The notes beneath the pieces were generated by a model, which was not told where the DNA came from, made no database searches, and worked only from the letters and a program-made list of their open reading frames with translations. A stretch of DNA of 64,000 nucleotides from Daphnia carinata (Eukaryota; Arthropoda; Branchiopoda; Diplostraca; Daphniidae), in the NCBI RefSeq assembly GCF_022539665.2, contig NC_081331.1:836001-900000 (forward strand). The letters run 5' to 3'. Shown here in pieces: positions 21,990 to 32,338 of this stretch. Within the stretch, counting starts at the first letter, position 1, and each line of letters starts with the position of its first letter. Made by a program: the position numbers and the translations under genes.

Positions 21990-22942
21990 CCAATGTGGAT
22001 TGTGCCAACGACATCGTGATTTTTTGTTTGTTAATCATACACGGAAGACGCTTGAGGCGAATGGAAATGAAAGAAATCTTATTGGTTCTCCAAGATCTGT
22101 TGTTTGTTTGCAAGGCTATTACATGTCACATCGCTGATGTGTGATCGCTGATCCATCAACGCAACATCCTTAAGTCTACTTAGGGAGAATCTTATTTGGG
22201 AATACGTTCTTTGTGGAACCCATAATTGTTTTGACCTTTCATATTGTGTCGATTTATATTCTGGAACGTTTATAGATTTTTAATTTCAGGATGTCGTCGT
22301 CTGATATGCTTACCGAATATGTGTTTAAACGGACTTTGGCAATGCGAATGGATTCAGCAAAAATGATTTTCTCCATTTGCGAGTTATTAAACAATATATC
22401 CGCTACGTTATAGAAAAAGATAATCCTGAACTAAACTTATTCATGAAATTTACAAGGTGAAGGTTCTATAAGAAAACATTGAGGCGTCATAAACGTTATA
22501 CATCGTGTTTACATGAAGGATGTATCACCCAATGTTGATACCCAATTACATCAAGTAAAATCTAATTCAAAATATGCAAGATTCAAAAAATTTGATTATA
22601 AAAGAACCTCAAGATCGCAAAATAAGCTCAACTACTTAAATACCCCACTGTTTATATCATTCCCAAGAACCATTATTCGTTTGCCATGTGGACAGATTTG
22701 CTTTACTTCGTGACTTGCAAATATACCATAAGTGAATAACAAAACATTCTATTTCATTGCTGCTTATCAATATTTATTTCAAGGTATTCACAGGAATAAT
22801 CATGAACCCAATATGTTCACATACATGATGCGCGACGGTGTCTTTCCCTCTCGCTCGTTGAAACTAAAAGTAAAAAGGCCGGAATCGTTTTGATTTCGCG
22901 GGAATATTTCTGATACGCAGTAACACAAAGTGATATTAGAAT
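21990..22942. other. Spacer, no gene seen
   Basis: Spacer between copies J and K; no supported gene. Confidence 0.5.
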
Positions 22943-23588
22943 TTATTTCCCAGGAGATCCGCAAAGTGCGAAGCCGGTTGTGCTACTGCAGAAGGCCGTC
23001 AAGCTGATGGTCGACGTGGTAAGGACCAAGCTGGTAACTGTGGACGTGCCGAAAGACAACAGGAAACGATTGGGTCCTACTGCTGGCAAATTGAAACCAG
23101 CCTCGATTTCCAAGGGGATCAGAGATGATTCATCGGCGCGAGTGTTGGCAACCTCAGCAACGGGGTTGCTGGACCTAGTTTTTTTAAATTCAACAATGAT
23201 GAAAACAATAAAAAATATTCAGTATAATCTATACGTACTTCTTGTCAGTTGGGAGGAAAGCGCTGCCTTCCTTGGCGTCGGCTTCTTCGTCGTTGTAAAA
23301 GAGTCCACGACGACTACGGCCCTGGGACGCGGCCTCATCGTAGAACAGACCACGACGACGACGGCCGATGGTGCAAGTCGTCAGGGCGGCCGATGAGGTT
23401 GTGCATGTTGTAGTGGATGTAAAGGTGGAAGTGGTGGTCGTGGTTATTTTCAGCACGGTGAATGTAGTGAAAGAAAGGCTATTGGTGGCAATTAGAAATC
23501 GATCTTTATCGCTTTTAGGAGCTACGTCGGATGCGGCGTAAGCGCACACCACAGCCAAGACCAACAGACAAACAATTTCAAAACGCAT
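22943..23588 (-). CDS. Thr-rich twin-module secreted protein, copy K
   Basis: Exons 23239-23588 and 22943-23174 (64-bp phase-2 intron) give 193 aa. The signal peptide is MRFEIVCLLVLAVVCAYAA. Module 1 has LSFTTFTVLKITTTTTST, CTTSSAALTTC and TIGRRRR. The linker GLFYDEAASQGRSRRG plus a second GLFYNDEE has Ser in the second basic site, where I and J have Asn. Module 2 reads PLEIEAGFNLP, FGTSTVTSLVLTTSTISL, CSSTTGFALC and ends GSPGK. The stop codon lies within AATAAA. Exon 2 has no in-frame ATG of its own and was found from the acceptor and the conserved frame. Confidence 0.86.
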
Positions 23589-23663
23589 TTTTATGAAATG
23601 AAATGCTTGTCGACTGGATGGCTTCAAGAGAGAATTGGCATTAGTGCACCAGTCACTTGCAGT

Positions 23664-23674
23664 CTATTTATATA
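23664..23674 (-). promoter_or_regulatory. TATA box of copy K
   Basis: TATATAAATAG on the minus strand, about 76 bp upstream of the ATG. Confidence 0.55.
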
Positions 23675-24225
23675 CAATTTAACTAAGCGCTTTTTCGATG
23701 ATGTTCGTGTATTGTTATCTCCTCCTTATACCCCGATGGCTGAAGTTAAGAAGGCTTTCAAGAACAGTGATTGGCTCACCAAACATGTGTGCTTTCTAAG
23801 TCTGTCATGCATCAACATTTTAAATCTATGACAACTTAGACTTGGCCTTTTAAGTTGGCCAATACTGCAACTCTGAAATAAGAGAGTACACCAGGTAAAC
23901 AGATACGCCCGTTTATTTCAGATTTAGGAAGCCGTTTAATACAAGACAAGAAACGTAATGAATTATTCGAGCTTCAATTGGAACATAGCAGGCCTTACCA
24001 AGTTGGTTTTGATCGGAAATCGTTCTACCATGTACTAATGGGTATACTATCACGTTGATGTATTTTGACTGAACTAGAACCCCTCCCCCCCTCCCCAACC
24101 TCTTTCATAAACGAAACAAGTCATACTTTTTTAGCGAAAAATGGGGCTTGAAATCGAATGAATCCATCCGTTGTTGCGAAAATTAAACGCCACTTTCGGG
24201 AATGTGATTAATTTTTATGTCAATT

Positions 24226-24300
24226 AAGCTGTTTTTGAATAAAACGGAATTAAAGTTGCTTTACTGCAATAACTTGAATTGAAATAATTTGAAAACTATA
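24226..24300. repeat. Diverged direct repeat, left copy
   Basis: This block, containing GTTTTTGAATAAAACGGAA, recurs in diverged form at about 24527-24590 (GTTTTTGAATAAAACAGAA). The minisatellite lies between the two. The arrangement may be a degenerate non-coding mobile element or a local duplication. Confidence 0.45.
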
Positions 24301-24400
24301 AGTATCACGTGAAAACGAAATCGGTTTTCGTGATCATCAGAAAATTTTGAATAGTAAGCATGCATCATTTACAATACGAATATTTTAGCAAAAAATTACA

Positions 24401-24485
24401 TAAGCCCGACTTTTTAAGCCCGACTTTTCAAGCCCAATTTTTTAAGCCCGACTTTTCAGGCCCAAATTTTTAAGCCCGACTTTTT
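24401..24485. repeat. Minisatellite, unit AAGCCCGACTTTTT
   Basis: About six imperfect tandem units of 13-16 bp, with variants AAGCCCAATTTTTT and AGGCCCAAATTTTT. Confidence 0.8.
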
Positions 24486-24526
24486 GTATTTAAAAAAATG
24501 ATTACGAATAAAATCGAACTGCTTCT

Positions 24527-24590
24527 GCTTAAGCGTTTTTGAATAAAACAGAACTGAAGCGGCTTTATTATAACCTCTTTGAATTTGAAT
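24527..24590. repeat. Diverged direct repeat, right copy
   Basis: Right-hand partner of 24226-24300, in the same orientation. Confidence 0.45.
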
Positions 24591-24961
24591 GACTCGGATT
24601 CGGATGCTCTGGAACCATAAAGCTGCCCATCGTAAGTAGCATGTGGCTGTCTATCACTTGCTACTTGATGGTTGAAATTTTTGAACTGTACATTCACACG
24701 AATAGGAAAATGAATTGCTGCTCAACTGTATATTCAAGTTCAACTGAAATATTTGATGGGATAAATACTCCCGCGATGTCTTACAGAGCAAAAACATGCC
24801 AGGAATAGGGAAAACGTTTTACAAACAAACATTCAATTACATATGACTCTTTTAGTCACGTATAAGAGAAGCAATAATCTATCTGGGAAACATTGCCAAC
24901 ATGTGATATACAGTATGTCATGGCGAATTCGTCCAAAAAAAGGTCTATGTTGTCAATCTTC

Positions 24962-25590
24962 TTATTTGCCAGATGTGGCGCAAAGACTGAAGCTAGTTGT
25001 GCTGGCGCACGTAGCTGTCAACGAGCGTGTTGAGACCGATGTAGCCGTGGTGGTAATTGTGCTCGTTCCGTATGCCAGCTTGAAACGAGGAGTTCCGGAT
25101 GGTGTGACGAAGCCTTCCGGAAGGCTGAAACCGGACTGGACAACTAATGGAACAGATTTGCTTTCATCTGTGGTCACCTTGGAAGCAGGCTCAGCAGGCT
25201 CAGCAGCTCTAACAGAGAAGAAAGACATTAATCATTGTAATTCATTAAAAACCACAGCTATAATTTTTACCTCTTAACTGGGGCACTGATGGCCTCAGGT
25301 TCGTCATCGTTGTAGAAGAGACCACGGCGGGCACGGCCTTGGTTCTCAGCCTCATCGTAGAAGAGACCACGACGACGGCGACCAGCGGAGCAGGTGTTAA
25401 GCGCGGCTGTTGAAGTGGTGCAAGTGGTGGTAGAGCCAATGGTGGTAGTAGAGGTAACAGTGGAAAGGATGACGGTGAAGGTGCTCAAGAAAATGCGGGC
25501 ATCAGTGGCCGTATCCTTTTTGGGCGGATCGGCAGCTTGGATGGCGACAATGCAAGCCAGCAAGAGAATGCAGCAAACTTTAAGACTCAT
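24962..25590 (-). CDS. Thr-rich twin-module secreted protein, copy L
   Basis: Exons 25271-25590 and 24962-25208 (62-bp phase-2 intron) give 188 aa, the shortest member. The signal peptide is MSLKVCCILLLACIVAIQAA. Module 1 reads ARIFLSTFTVILSTVTST, CTTSTAALNTC and SAGRRRR. The linker GLFYDEAENQGRARRG plus GLFYNDDE places it with I-K, but it is more diverged. Module 2 has PLVVQSGFSLP, a Gly/Pro insertion (EGFVTPSGTP), then YGTSTITTTATSVSTRSL, CASTTSFSLC and ATSGK. The exon 2 start carries a repeated AEPAEPA. Confidence 0.86.
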
Positions 25591-25672
25591 TCTGTGCTTT
25601 GATTATTGGAATGTATTTGAATGTTGTTGCGAGCTGAGCTGCTTGTTGATACAATTTGCTGATATGACTGAG

Positions 25673-25680
25673 TATTTATA
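25673..25680 (-). promoter_or_regulatory. TATA box of copy L
   Basis: TATAAATA on the minus strand, about 83 bp upstream of the ATG. Confidence 0.55.
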
Positions 25681-27700
25681 CCAAATGCATAGCACCAAAC
25701 CCTGCTCTTCTACCTCGTCGATGTCACTTATCAACCCTGGAACAAATCGCTTGCGGCTTCCAGGGCTCTTAACTCCTCTGTTGGCTCAGGTCGTTTTCGT
25801 AGACTGGTCCATCTAACACATTTGGCCTTTTGAATCGTATACGTCATTAATACACTGGCCATAGTTGAAATTAACGGGGTGGGATTATTCAAGGTAGCCG
25901 TTTCATAAAAAGTTTGTCCGTATCGCCAATGTTTCTAATTTTATACTTGTATACTACTACCGATGTTTAATATTGTGTTGATTGCAGCCTGTCTGAATTT
26001 AGAGAACAGTTGCGGTTGCTGTGGTTTTCTTACCGCATAACTAGTCGTGTAGCGCATCGCTTATGATAACATGTCGTGACAACTTTGATGATGTCATTGT
26101 GTGGCTCCTAAGATATTAAGGAAATCATATGTTCAATGCATGATCTGAAGTATCATTATCAAAGTTGATTGTCAGGTATTCACTGTATCCCTTCATGTAA
26201 ATAGCATAAATGGTAAATTGAGACTTGTGGTATAATTGCGATGCCGAAAGGATGGTATAGATATAAACCAACTGATTATACAGCAAAATATGATGTAGCA
26301 TGCTTCCTTTCCTTTTTCCTTGCTCCTTTCTTAAACAACAGTTTCAAAAACAACCACTTTAATTAGTCCATTTGCTGAGGCGTTCAAAGGCAAAAGTCTA
26401 AAAAGATCTATCGGTGGCCAGTAGCAAGCGAATATCCAATAAGTAAAGAGCAAAACGCAAAAGAGGTTTGTTATACAATTAATCCCTGGCTACTTTTGGC
26501 CGATCGTCAAGTAATGCTACACATTTGTGGCACACATTTTAATTTCTCTTTACCTTCCTCAACTTCATTTTAAAGAGAATTCTTATGATGCTCAAAGTAG
26601 CATGACGACATGTTTGAGCATTTTGATGGATAGAAGAATGATTTTTAAGAAATCTTGCTAAATAACTTAGCAAACCATTTAGTCATATTTTTTGAGTAAA
26701 CTTGGAAAAAGAAATGCACAGCAAGAGCAGGTCATTCATAACGTGCGTCTTCAGTTCTCTCTTGCTCTGGATCAACTAAAACGAAGAAATAAAACACAAG
26801 AAGGCCTCTCTGATCTTGTCTCCCTTCCAGCTATAAGCGCTTAACAAAACGCCACGTCGTTTAAGAAACGAGAGATTTTGATGGTTCAGATATAAGGGCA
26901 CGTAATTGGACTGCCAAGCAAGGTTAGCTGTCACGCACGAAACCTTATCAACTGACATGCCCTTGACACTACTCAGCCAGGAAATTCGACTTTACAGAAA
27001 TGTTTAGTCGTGAGCGTTTCACGATCATTCTTCAAATATATTTCGAAACGAGTAGCAATTGGTTTGTAGTCTCATTTCCATTAAAAATCTAATTTAGCTT
27101 GTCGGCTGTGTAGTAACAGTCTGTTCGAAGTTCCATTAGCCTATCATTCGTAAGTGAAATCAAATGGCACAAGACATTCGTAAAACTAATTAATTTGAGC
27201 CTTCATATAAACAGAGGCCAAGGGGAAACGTTAAGAGAAAATCCTTGGTGCTGCTACTTTCAGAGAATATGGTCCGCTTCTGCGTAATATTTCTGTCAAG
27301 AAGATTAACAAGGGCAAATAATCTACGACATTAACCTTGATGCACTGAGAAACTGTGATAGACAGGTGAGACGTCCAGTCCTACGAATCGTTATGGTTTA
27401 AAGGACTCTAAGCTGATGTCATAGGACGTTGATGGAAGATCCGTCAGACTAGAAGACCCTGTAAACCAATTACTTGTAGATGAATAAGTTAATGCAAAGC
27501 ATAAAGTTGTCTAGTCAAAATGATATATGAATGCGTAAAAGTGTATTAAAAATCAAAGTTCATTTTGTTGAACTTTTAAGGAATAAAAAGAACACATAAA
27601 TATAAATCCGATAAGTTATTTTAATCGTAGAATTGAGCAGGAGAGAACTTGAGGTCATAAGATGTGAGGTAGGAGTTAATAAGCTTGAATTTTACGTTTT
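25681..27700. other. Spacer, no gene seen
   Basis: The longest spacer in the array (about 2 kb). I see no coding frame, splice-flanked exon or further family copy. Confidence 0.5.
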
Positions 27701-28394
27701 TTATGACGTGCAGGTTGAGAAACCAGTAGTGCTGCTACAGGTGGCAGTCAGCTTTGACGTAGAGGTAGAAGTCGATGTAACCGTCACAGTGGCCGTGCCA
27801 AATGCCAAGAAAATCCGACTAAGTGGCACAGCCGAATGAATATTATTGTAACCTAATTCAGGTGTATAATAAGCTCCGAATGTAGGTTGAATGGCATAGG
27901 GGATAGTGGGTTGCACTTCCATTTGTCTCGGGCTACGGATCGCTTCAGTCTCGGAGCTAAATGCAAACAACATTTTCATGTTTGGGTTAAGCATTTCGGT
28001 AATATAAATCAATTTCTTACGTATGCGATGCCAATGAAACGCTTCCATCTTCCACATCATCTTCTTTTTCTTCATAGAGGAGACCGCGAGGATTGCGGAC
28101 GCCAAGCTCATCACGGCGTCTGCGTCCGGCCGTGCAAGTGCTAAGGGTCGTTGATGACGTTGTACAAGTGGTCACGGTTGTAGCGGTTGCGGTGACCGTT
28201 GTTGTCGACACCGTGTACGTGAACGTGGTAAAGAGTCCGCTGAAGAAGAAGCGGCTGTCTTGTTGTTGGCGATTCATCATGGGATAGCCGGGGAAAACAT
28301 ACGGACTGTTTGGATGCTGGTAGTGTTGAGCCTCTCCAAATGTCACGATGGCAATTAGGGCCACAATTAAACAGGACGATATAATCAGACGCAT
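27701..28394 (-). CDS. Thr-rich twin-module secreted protein, copy M (divergent)
   Basis: Exons 28021-28394 and 27701-27956 (64-bp phase-2 intron) give 209 aa. The signal peptide ends near FGEAQ, followed by a His/Tyr/Pro-bearing spacer reminiscent of copy A. Module 1 has FTTFTYTVSTTTVTATATT, CTTSSTTLSTC and TAGRRRR. Asp follows the Arg run here instead of Gly, and the linker DELGVRNPRGLLYEEKEDD retains only one Arg-Gly-Leu-Leu-Tyr unit. Module 2 has PYAIQPTFGA, a Tyr/Asn-rich insertion, FGTATVTVTSTSTSTSKL and CSSTTGFSTC, and stops at CTS with no Gly-Lys. It ends the array and resembles A/B more than its neighbour L. Confidence 0.84.
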
Positions 28395-28500
28395 CTTTCA
28401 AAACAATAAAAAAAGGATGACTTGATGCTAAAAAGGAATTAATTTCAAACGGGATAGGAGCCAGGAAGCGACTGTACCTACTTGCGAGGGATGTTTCCAC

Positions 28501-28509
28501 CTTTATATA
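28501..28509 (-). promoter_or_regulatory. TATA box of copy M
   Basis: TATATAAAG on the minus strand, about 107 bp upstream of the ATG. Confidence 0.55.
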
Positions 28510-28869
28510 CTCCTGTAACCCCAACGTCAGGGTTGTTTTGGGGTTAGGGTAATTCTAATTACCTTCTGTAGACCTGATATTTTATCAAATATTTGTAAGA
28601 AAATCACGATTTTTACCTCATTTTTGAGTTACCAATGGCCAAAGGGCAATATATTCCATCAAAATCTAAAAAGACATCAAAAATCATTCTACTTCAACCC
28701 CCATCATTATTCATCATTCCGAAACCCTCTCCATCAACCCCTCAAATTCAGCCTCCTTTGATGAGGGTGAATGCCATGAATCTCTCGTCACGTTAAAACT
28801 GAATTTGTTGAAGACCTAGACGCTTCACGCTATCCAAGTCCGTCACGTATACTGCACCCTATATGATAG

Positions 28870-28915
28870 TTATAAAGCCACAATTCGATAAAGTTTTATT
28901 ATAGAGAAAATCAGT
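28870..28915 (+). promoter_or_regulatory. TATA and initiator before the small peptide ORF
   Basis: TTATAAAG at 28870-28877 is followed by TCAGT, the arthropod initiator core, at 28911-28915, and by the peptide ATG at 28937. The TATA to initiator distance (about 40 bp) is somewhat long. Confidence 0.4.
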
Positions 28916-28936
28916 AGGAATCATAGCCAACCAGCA

Positions 28937-29047
28937 ATGAAACCATGTGCCCTCTATATGTTAGCCTTACTTTGCATTTTAGGCCACGCACAGATAACTC
29001 CCGAATGGCAAATATGCGGATGGCGCTGCTTTACTGGATACATTTAA
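28937..29047 (+). CDS. Candidate short secreted peptide (36 aa)
   Basis: A 36-codon ORF with a convincing signal peptide (MKPCALYMLALLCILGHA). It leaves a mature peptide of about 18 residues, QITPEWQICGWRCFTGYI, with two Cys three residues apart (CGWRC) and several aromatic residues. The ATG is preceded by a TATA/TCAGT arrangement. I recognise no family. It could be a small hormone-like or defence peptide, a non-coding RNA with a chance ORF, or the first exon of a longer gene. It lies between the end of the Thr-rich array and the BIR-RING gene, on the strand opposite to most of the array. Confidence 0.35.
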   Translation: MKPCALYMLALLCILGHAQITPEWQICGWRCFTGYI

Positions 29048-30503
29048 CGGAACCTGAAGGTTAAAACAGGGTGATATTATCTTGTGCCTCTAGTATGATT
29101 CGATTTTAATTTCATCCCTCTAGCAGCATCATTTTAAATCCTTTTTCATTGTTTCTATAGGCATTTTTGAGTTCATCGGTCTCTATTACGTGAGCAGGTA
29201 TAGCCAGTAGGCTAAGGTGCAACAATAATTGACTTCCCTTTGATTGATTAGTTGGTTTCATGGCAGAAGCTAACTAGAAGGCCAATCTCATGTTGAGGGA
29301 GTGGCTGTTTCTTTTTGATTTTTCGAATACGCGTTCGACTCACATTCAAATAATTTCCTTCATTATGTGCCAAGTGGCAGACATGCGTATCAAGTGCGAT
29401 GAACTTTAGAAACCCTTGGCTATCAATCAGTCGGCAATCAAAATGAGGGGGGGGGGGGCTTCCTACGGCATGTGCGGTGTATCAAGGCCAAGGCGATGAA
29501 AGATGTAGCATTAAGGTTGACTGGACGTAGTTATACCAACCATATCACTGACATCAAGCAGAAAGGCAAATTTTGATTACCTCTCCTCCCTGATCATGTT
29601 TGATTCTTTAGTTGAATCATAGCTGAGACACAAATCAAACTAGAAAATTTGCTTGTAATTTTATGCAATAGGTCAGGTTGCAAGCAATGCCTTCGAGCCG
29701 GACTACTTCGATAAGTGTATATGTTTTTTCTGGAATTTTCGAACTTTAAATTAAATAGGGCGGGCCAGCGGACATGGTTAATCTTTATGGACTTTTGCCC
29801 AGTCCGGAAGTGCAGTGAATCCAAGATGCATCATAAAACGTATCATAACTTCCTGACTCGCTATTGCCCAAAATAGTTCACGAGGGCATTAGTTTTTCTT
29901 TAACTTTACAGCTTTCCGTGTGCTCGAATGATACAGAATGCACTCCGATTTATTACTTTCATTGATTAATTTCCCTCCATACTTGTGTTTTATCGTCCAT
30001 TGGCAACGTTTAAAAATGCAACTAGCAAAAGGAACACACATAAGGTCCTATCGCGATAGTTATTTGGGTATTATCGTCAAAGCCCAAAACTGACGGTTGC
30101 ATTAGCATTTAATCTTTTACGCAAACTTATTGAGCACCAGGATTACCTTGAAGCTAAAGGCCTGTGAAAATCAGCAATCATTATGTGCCTACCCTGTATT
30201 ACTTAGGATCGGAAAGATTAAGATATCTCTGGATTACATTTTATTGGAATGAAGGTCAAAAAGGATTGAATAAATATTAATCCTTTAATTCCCCATTCAG
30301 CTGGATTATGATAATAGCGTGGTTAAGGGATTTACGAGACATTGGAGAGGAGACATCCCCATTTTAAAATATGTGCAAAACAGTACGTCACAGATAATAA
30401 AATATCGATGAGAACTGGATCAGATGATCATTCGAACTTGATCTGCTGATACAACAAGTTGTCGTTTCCTCTTTGGCTGGCCTCACACGATCCTGTTTCC
30501 AAA
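29048..30503. other. Spacer, no gene seen
   Basis: AT-rich interval with an 11-bp G run near 29449. No supported gene. Confidence 0.5.
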
Positions 30504-31166
30504 ATGGAAATCGCATCCTTTAGTGCTACGCAAAGTGTTATATGCAACAAACTCTCCAAAGTGGGACCAACCGGATCGGTAAGAGCTCTATCGCAAGTCG
30601 TCCTGAGAACAGCATCCGCTCGTTTAACCACGTTCCAGAGATGGGAAAGATCGCTGAGTTCTCCGTCGCCCCAGGTACGCATCAAAGCCACTTTAGCCGC
30701 AACACTCAAGATGTCCCGCACCCCTATATCACTATATTTTTATCAATTTCCTTGTCTTTATTGACAGGCCTTATCGATGGCAGGTTTTATCTACCGCGGA
30801 TTGGCAGATCAGACTCAATGTATTTCATGCTTGATTGTCCTTTCACGATGGACGACGGAACACGATCCTGACTTTGAACATCGCAGACATTCTCCAGCAT
30901 GCGAATTTGTGCTGAATAGACAAAGCGAATCCGCAAATCGTATACAATCCTCTTCAATTCGATCGCTGACATCTGTTAACAAGGATGTTAGCCAATTGTC
31001 AGAGGCTTCACTTTGTAAAATATGTTACACTCAAGACATGTCCATTCTTTTTCGTCCTTGCGGACATCTCCTGACTTGTAAAACATGTGCTGATCAGTTA
31101 TCCAATTGCCCTATTTGCCGCTGTCCTATTTTCGAGACAATCCGTGCTTTTGTTTCTTTTGAATAA
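30504..31166 (+). CDS. Single-BIR plus RING protein (IAP-like E3 ligase)
   Basis: Exons 30504-30674 and 30768-31166 (93-bp phase-0 intron) give 189 aa. The BIR domain spans the intron: RLTTFQRWE before it, then AGFIYRGLADQTQCISC and the H-x6-C pair (EHRRHSPACEF) after it, giving the zinc pattern C-x2-C-x16-H-x6-C. The C-terminal RING reads LCKICYTQDMSILFRPCGHL and continues to CPICRCPI. One BIR plus a RING is the layout of small inhibitor-of-apoptosis proteins. These bind caspases or IAP antagonists through the BIR and ubiquitinate through the RING. About 60 residues between the domains are unstructured. I chose the first ATG in the open frame (AAAATGG). An upstream exon is possible. Confidence 0.8.
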
Positions 31167-31311
31167 GTTTCATCATTTTCTTTGTATCTCTAGTCCAACG
31201 TTTACAACGAGCTTTGTCTTGAATTGCACTGTGCTTTTTTTGCGATAGTAGTTTATAAATAGGTCATACATTAACAGCATTATTGACTAACAAACAAAAT
31301 GGAAGTGAATA

Positions 31312-32338
31312 TCAATATTTTAACGTCAGCGAAAAATAGACAATAAACGCCGATACAAATAGAAAACAATTTACTAAAGGCAGAGATCGATAGATATACG
31401 TAAAAACCGCGGCGTTCCATGGCGACATTTCCTCCAAACGAATGGCAGAGTTTAATCCAGCTACCAAAGAGAACAGTTGAATGACGTAGGGTAGACTCAA
31501 CGTTAGCCACGTCAGAAACGCTATTTGAGACACCTGTTCAGTGGACGAAGTAATTGTACAGTGACGTAAAACGATTGATTAATTCAATTTTTTTCAGAAT
31601 AATACCGTGGAGATGATGACATGGAAAAGTCTTCTATGATGATCTTTGTAAAGTAAGAGTTTCCCATTAATGCACAGCTCTCTTTCGTGCTTCAACACTT
31701 GCATTTGACGGTGGCAAGTTGTCAGGATGTGCGGCATTCGCTTAACGGTTAGAGTTATTGGCCGGAGATAGAAGAAGAGAATCCAAAAGAAACTGATCAT
31801 GGTTTCGTCCAGCTTCGCAGATGGGGAAGCTTTAAAAAAACACCTGTACAACCAAGAATTTTTGCGCAATTAAAAATGGGAAAGCGTAAAATGTGAGCTG
31901 CATTACATTTGAAATGCGGAGCTGTAATGGTAGAGGTTCCATGCTGCTAAAGATGATATTGTAGAAACAATCCAGGTTCTCATAATTACCATGTGCACGG
32001 GTCGGTTTTCATAGAGCCTGAATTGATGCTCAGCCATACGCTTCCTTCCGATTTGACTTCGGTATAACGAATCAAATCCCAATGTCAAAGAGAACAGAGC
32101 TGTGCGGAGATAAAAAAAAGGTAACATAAAATGAAATTGTGAATCTCCGATGACCTTTCCTTACTCAGGATGCCATTCCACCGGCAAAGTTCACAGTCTT
32201 CTTTTGGATTGTATGCACCGACAAGGGCTAAAATGCCATTTGAAAAGCAAAAAAATAACAGGTACACATTGGCTTCGTTAGGCCAATACAAAGCCAGACC
32301 AAGGATAAGGAATCCATAGAAAACCAGGGCGGTCAACT
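31312..32338 (-). CDS. Multi-pass membrane protein, possible divergent GPCR (5' end unresolved)
   Basis: Four exons join in phase: 32165-32338, 31907-32099, 31606-31843 and 31312-31533 (stop at 31312). They encode about seven hydrophobic helices. These include VFYGFLILGLALYW, VYLLFFCFSNGILALV, a helix ending GFDSLYRSQIG (roughly where class A receptors have DRY), RTWIVSTISSLAAW, SFFWILFFYLRPITL, IAFLTWLTLSLPYV and PLVNCFLFVSAFIVYF. The long basic loop before helix 6 and the overall order resemble a rhodopsin-type GPCR, but no diagnostic motif is intact. An arthropod chemoreceptor is an alternative. The preceding exon candidate (about 32485-32610) would splice in phase but contains TGA at 32486-32488, so the 5' structure is uncertain or the gene is damaged. 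Confidence 0.5.

Larger units (their letters stand above)
23675..24961. other. Spacer with a tandem repeat
   Basis: Spacer between copies K and L. It holds the minisatellite and flanking diverged direct repeat listed separately, and no supported gene. Confidence 0.5.

Noticed and set aside
24401-24485. CRISPR-like reading of the tandem repeat
   Set aside because: Units are directly abutting, imperfect and without unique spacers, and the genome is eukaryotic.
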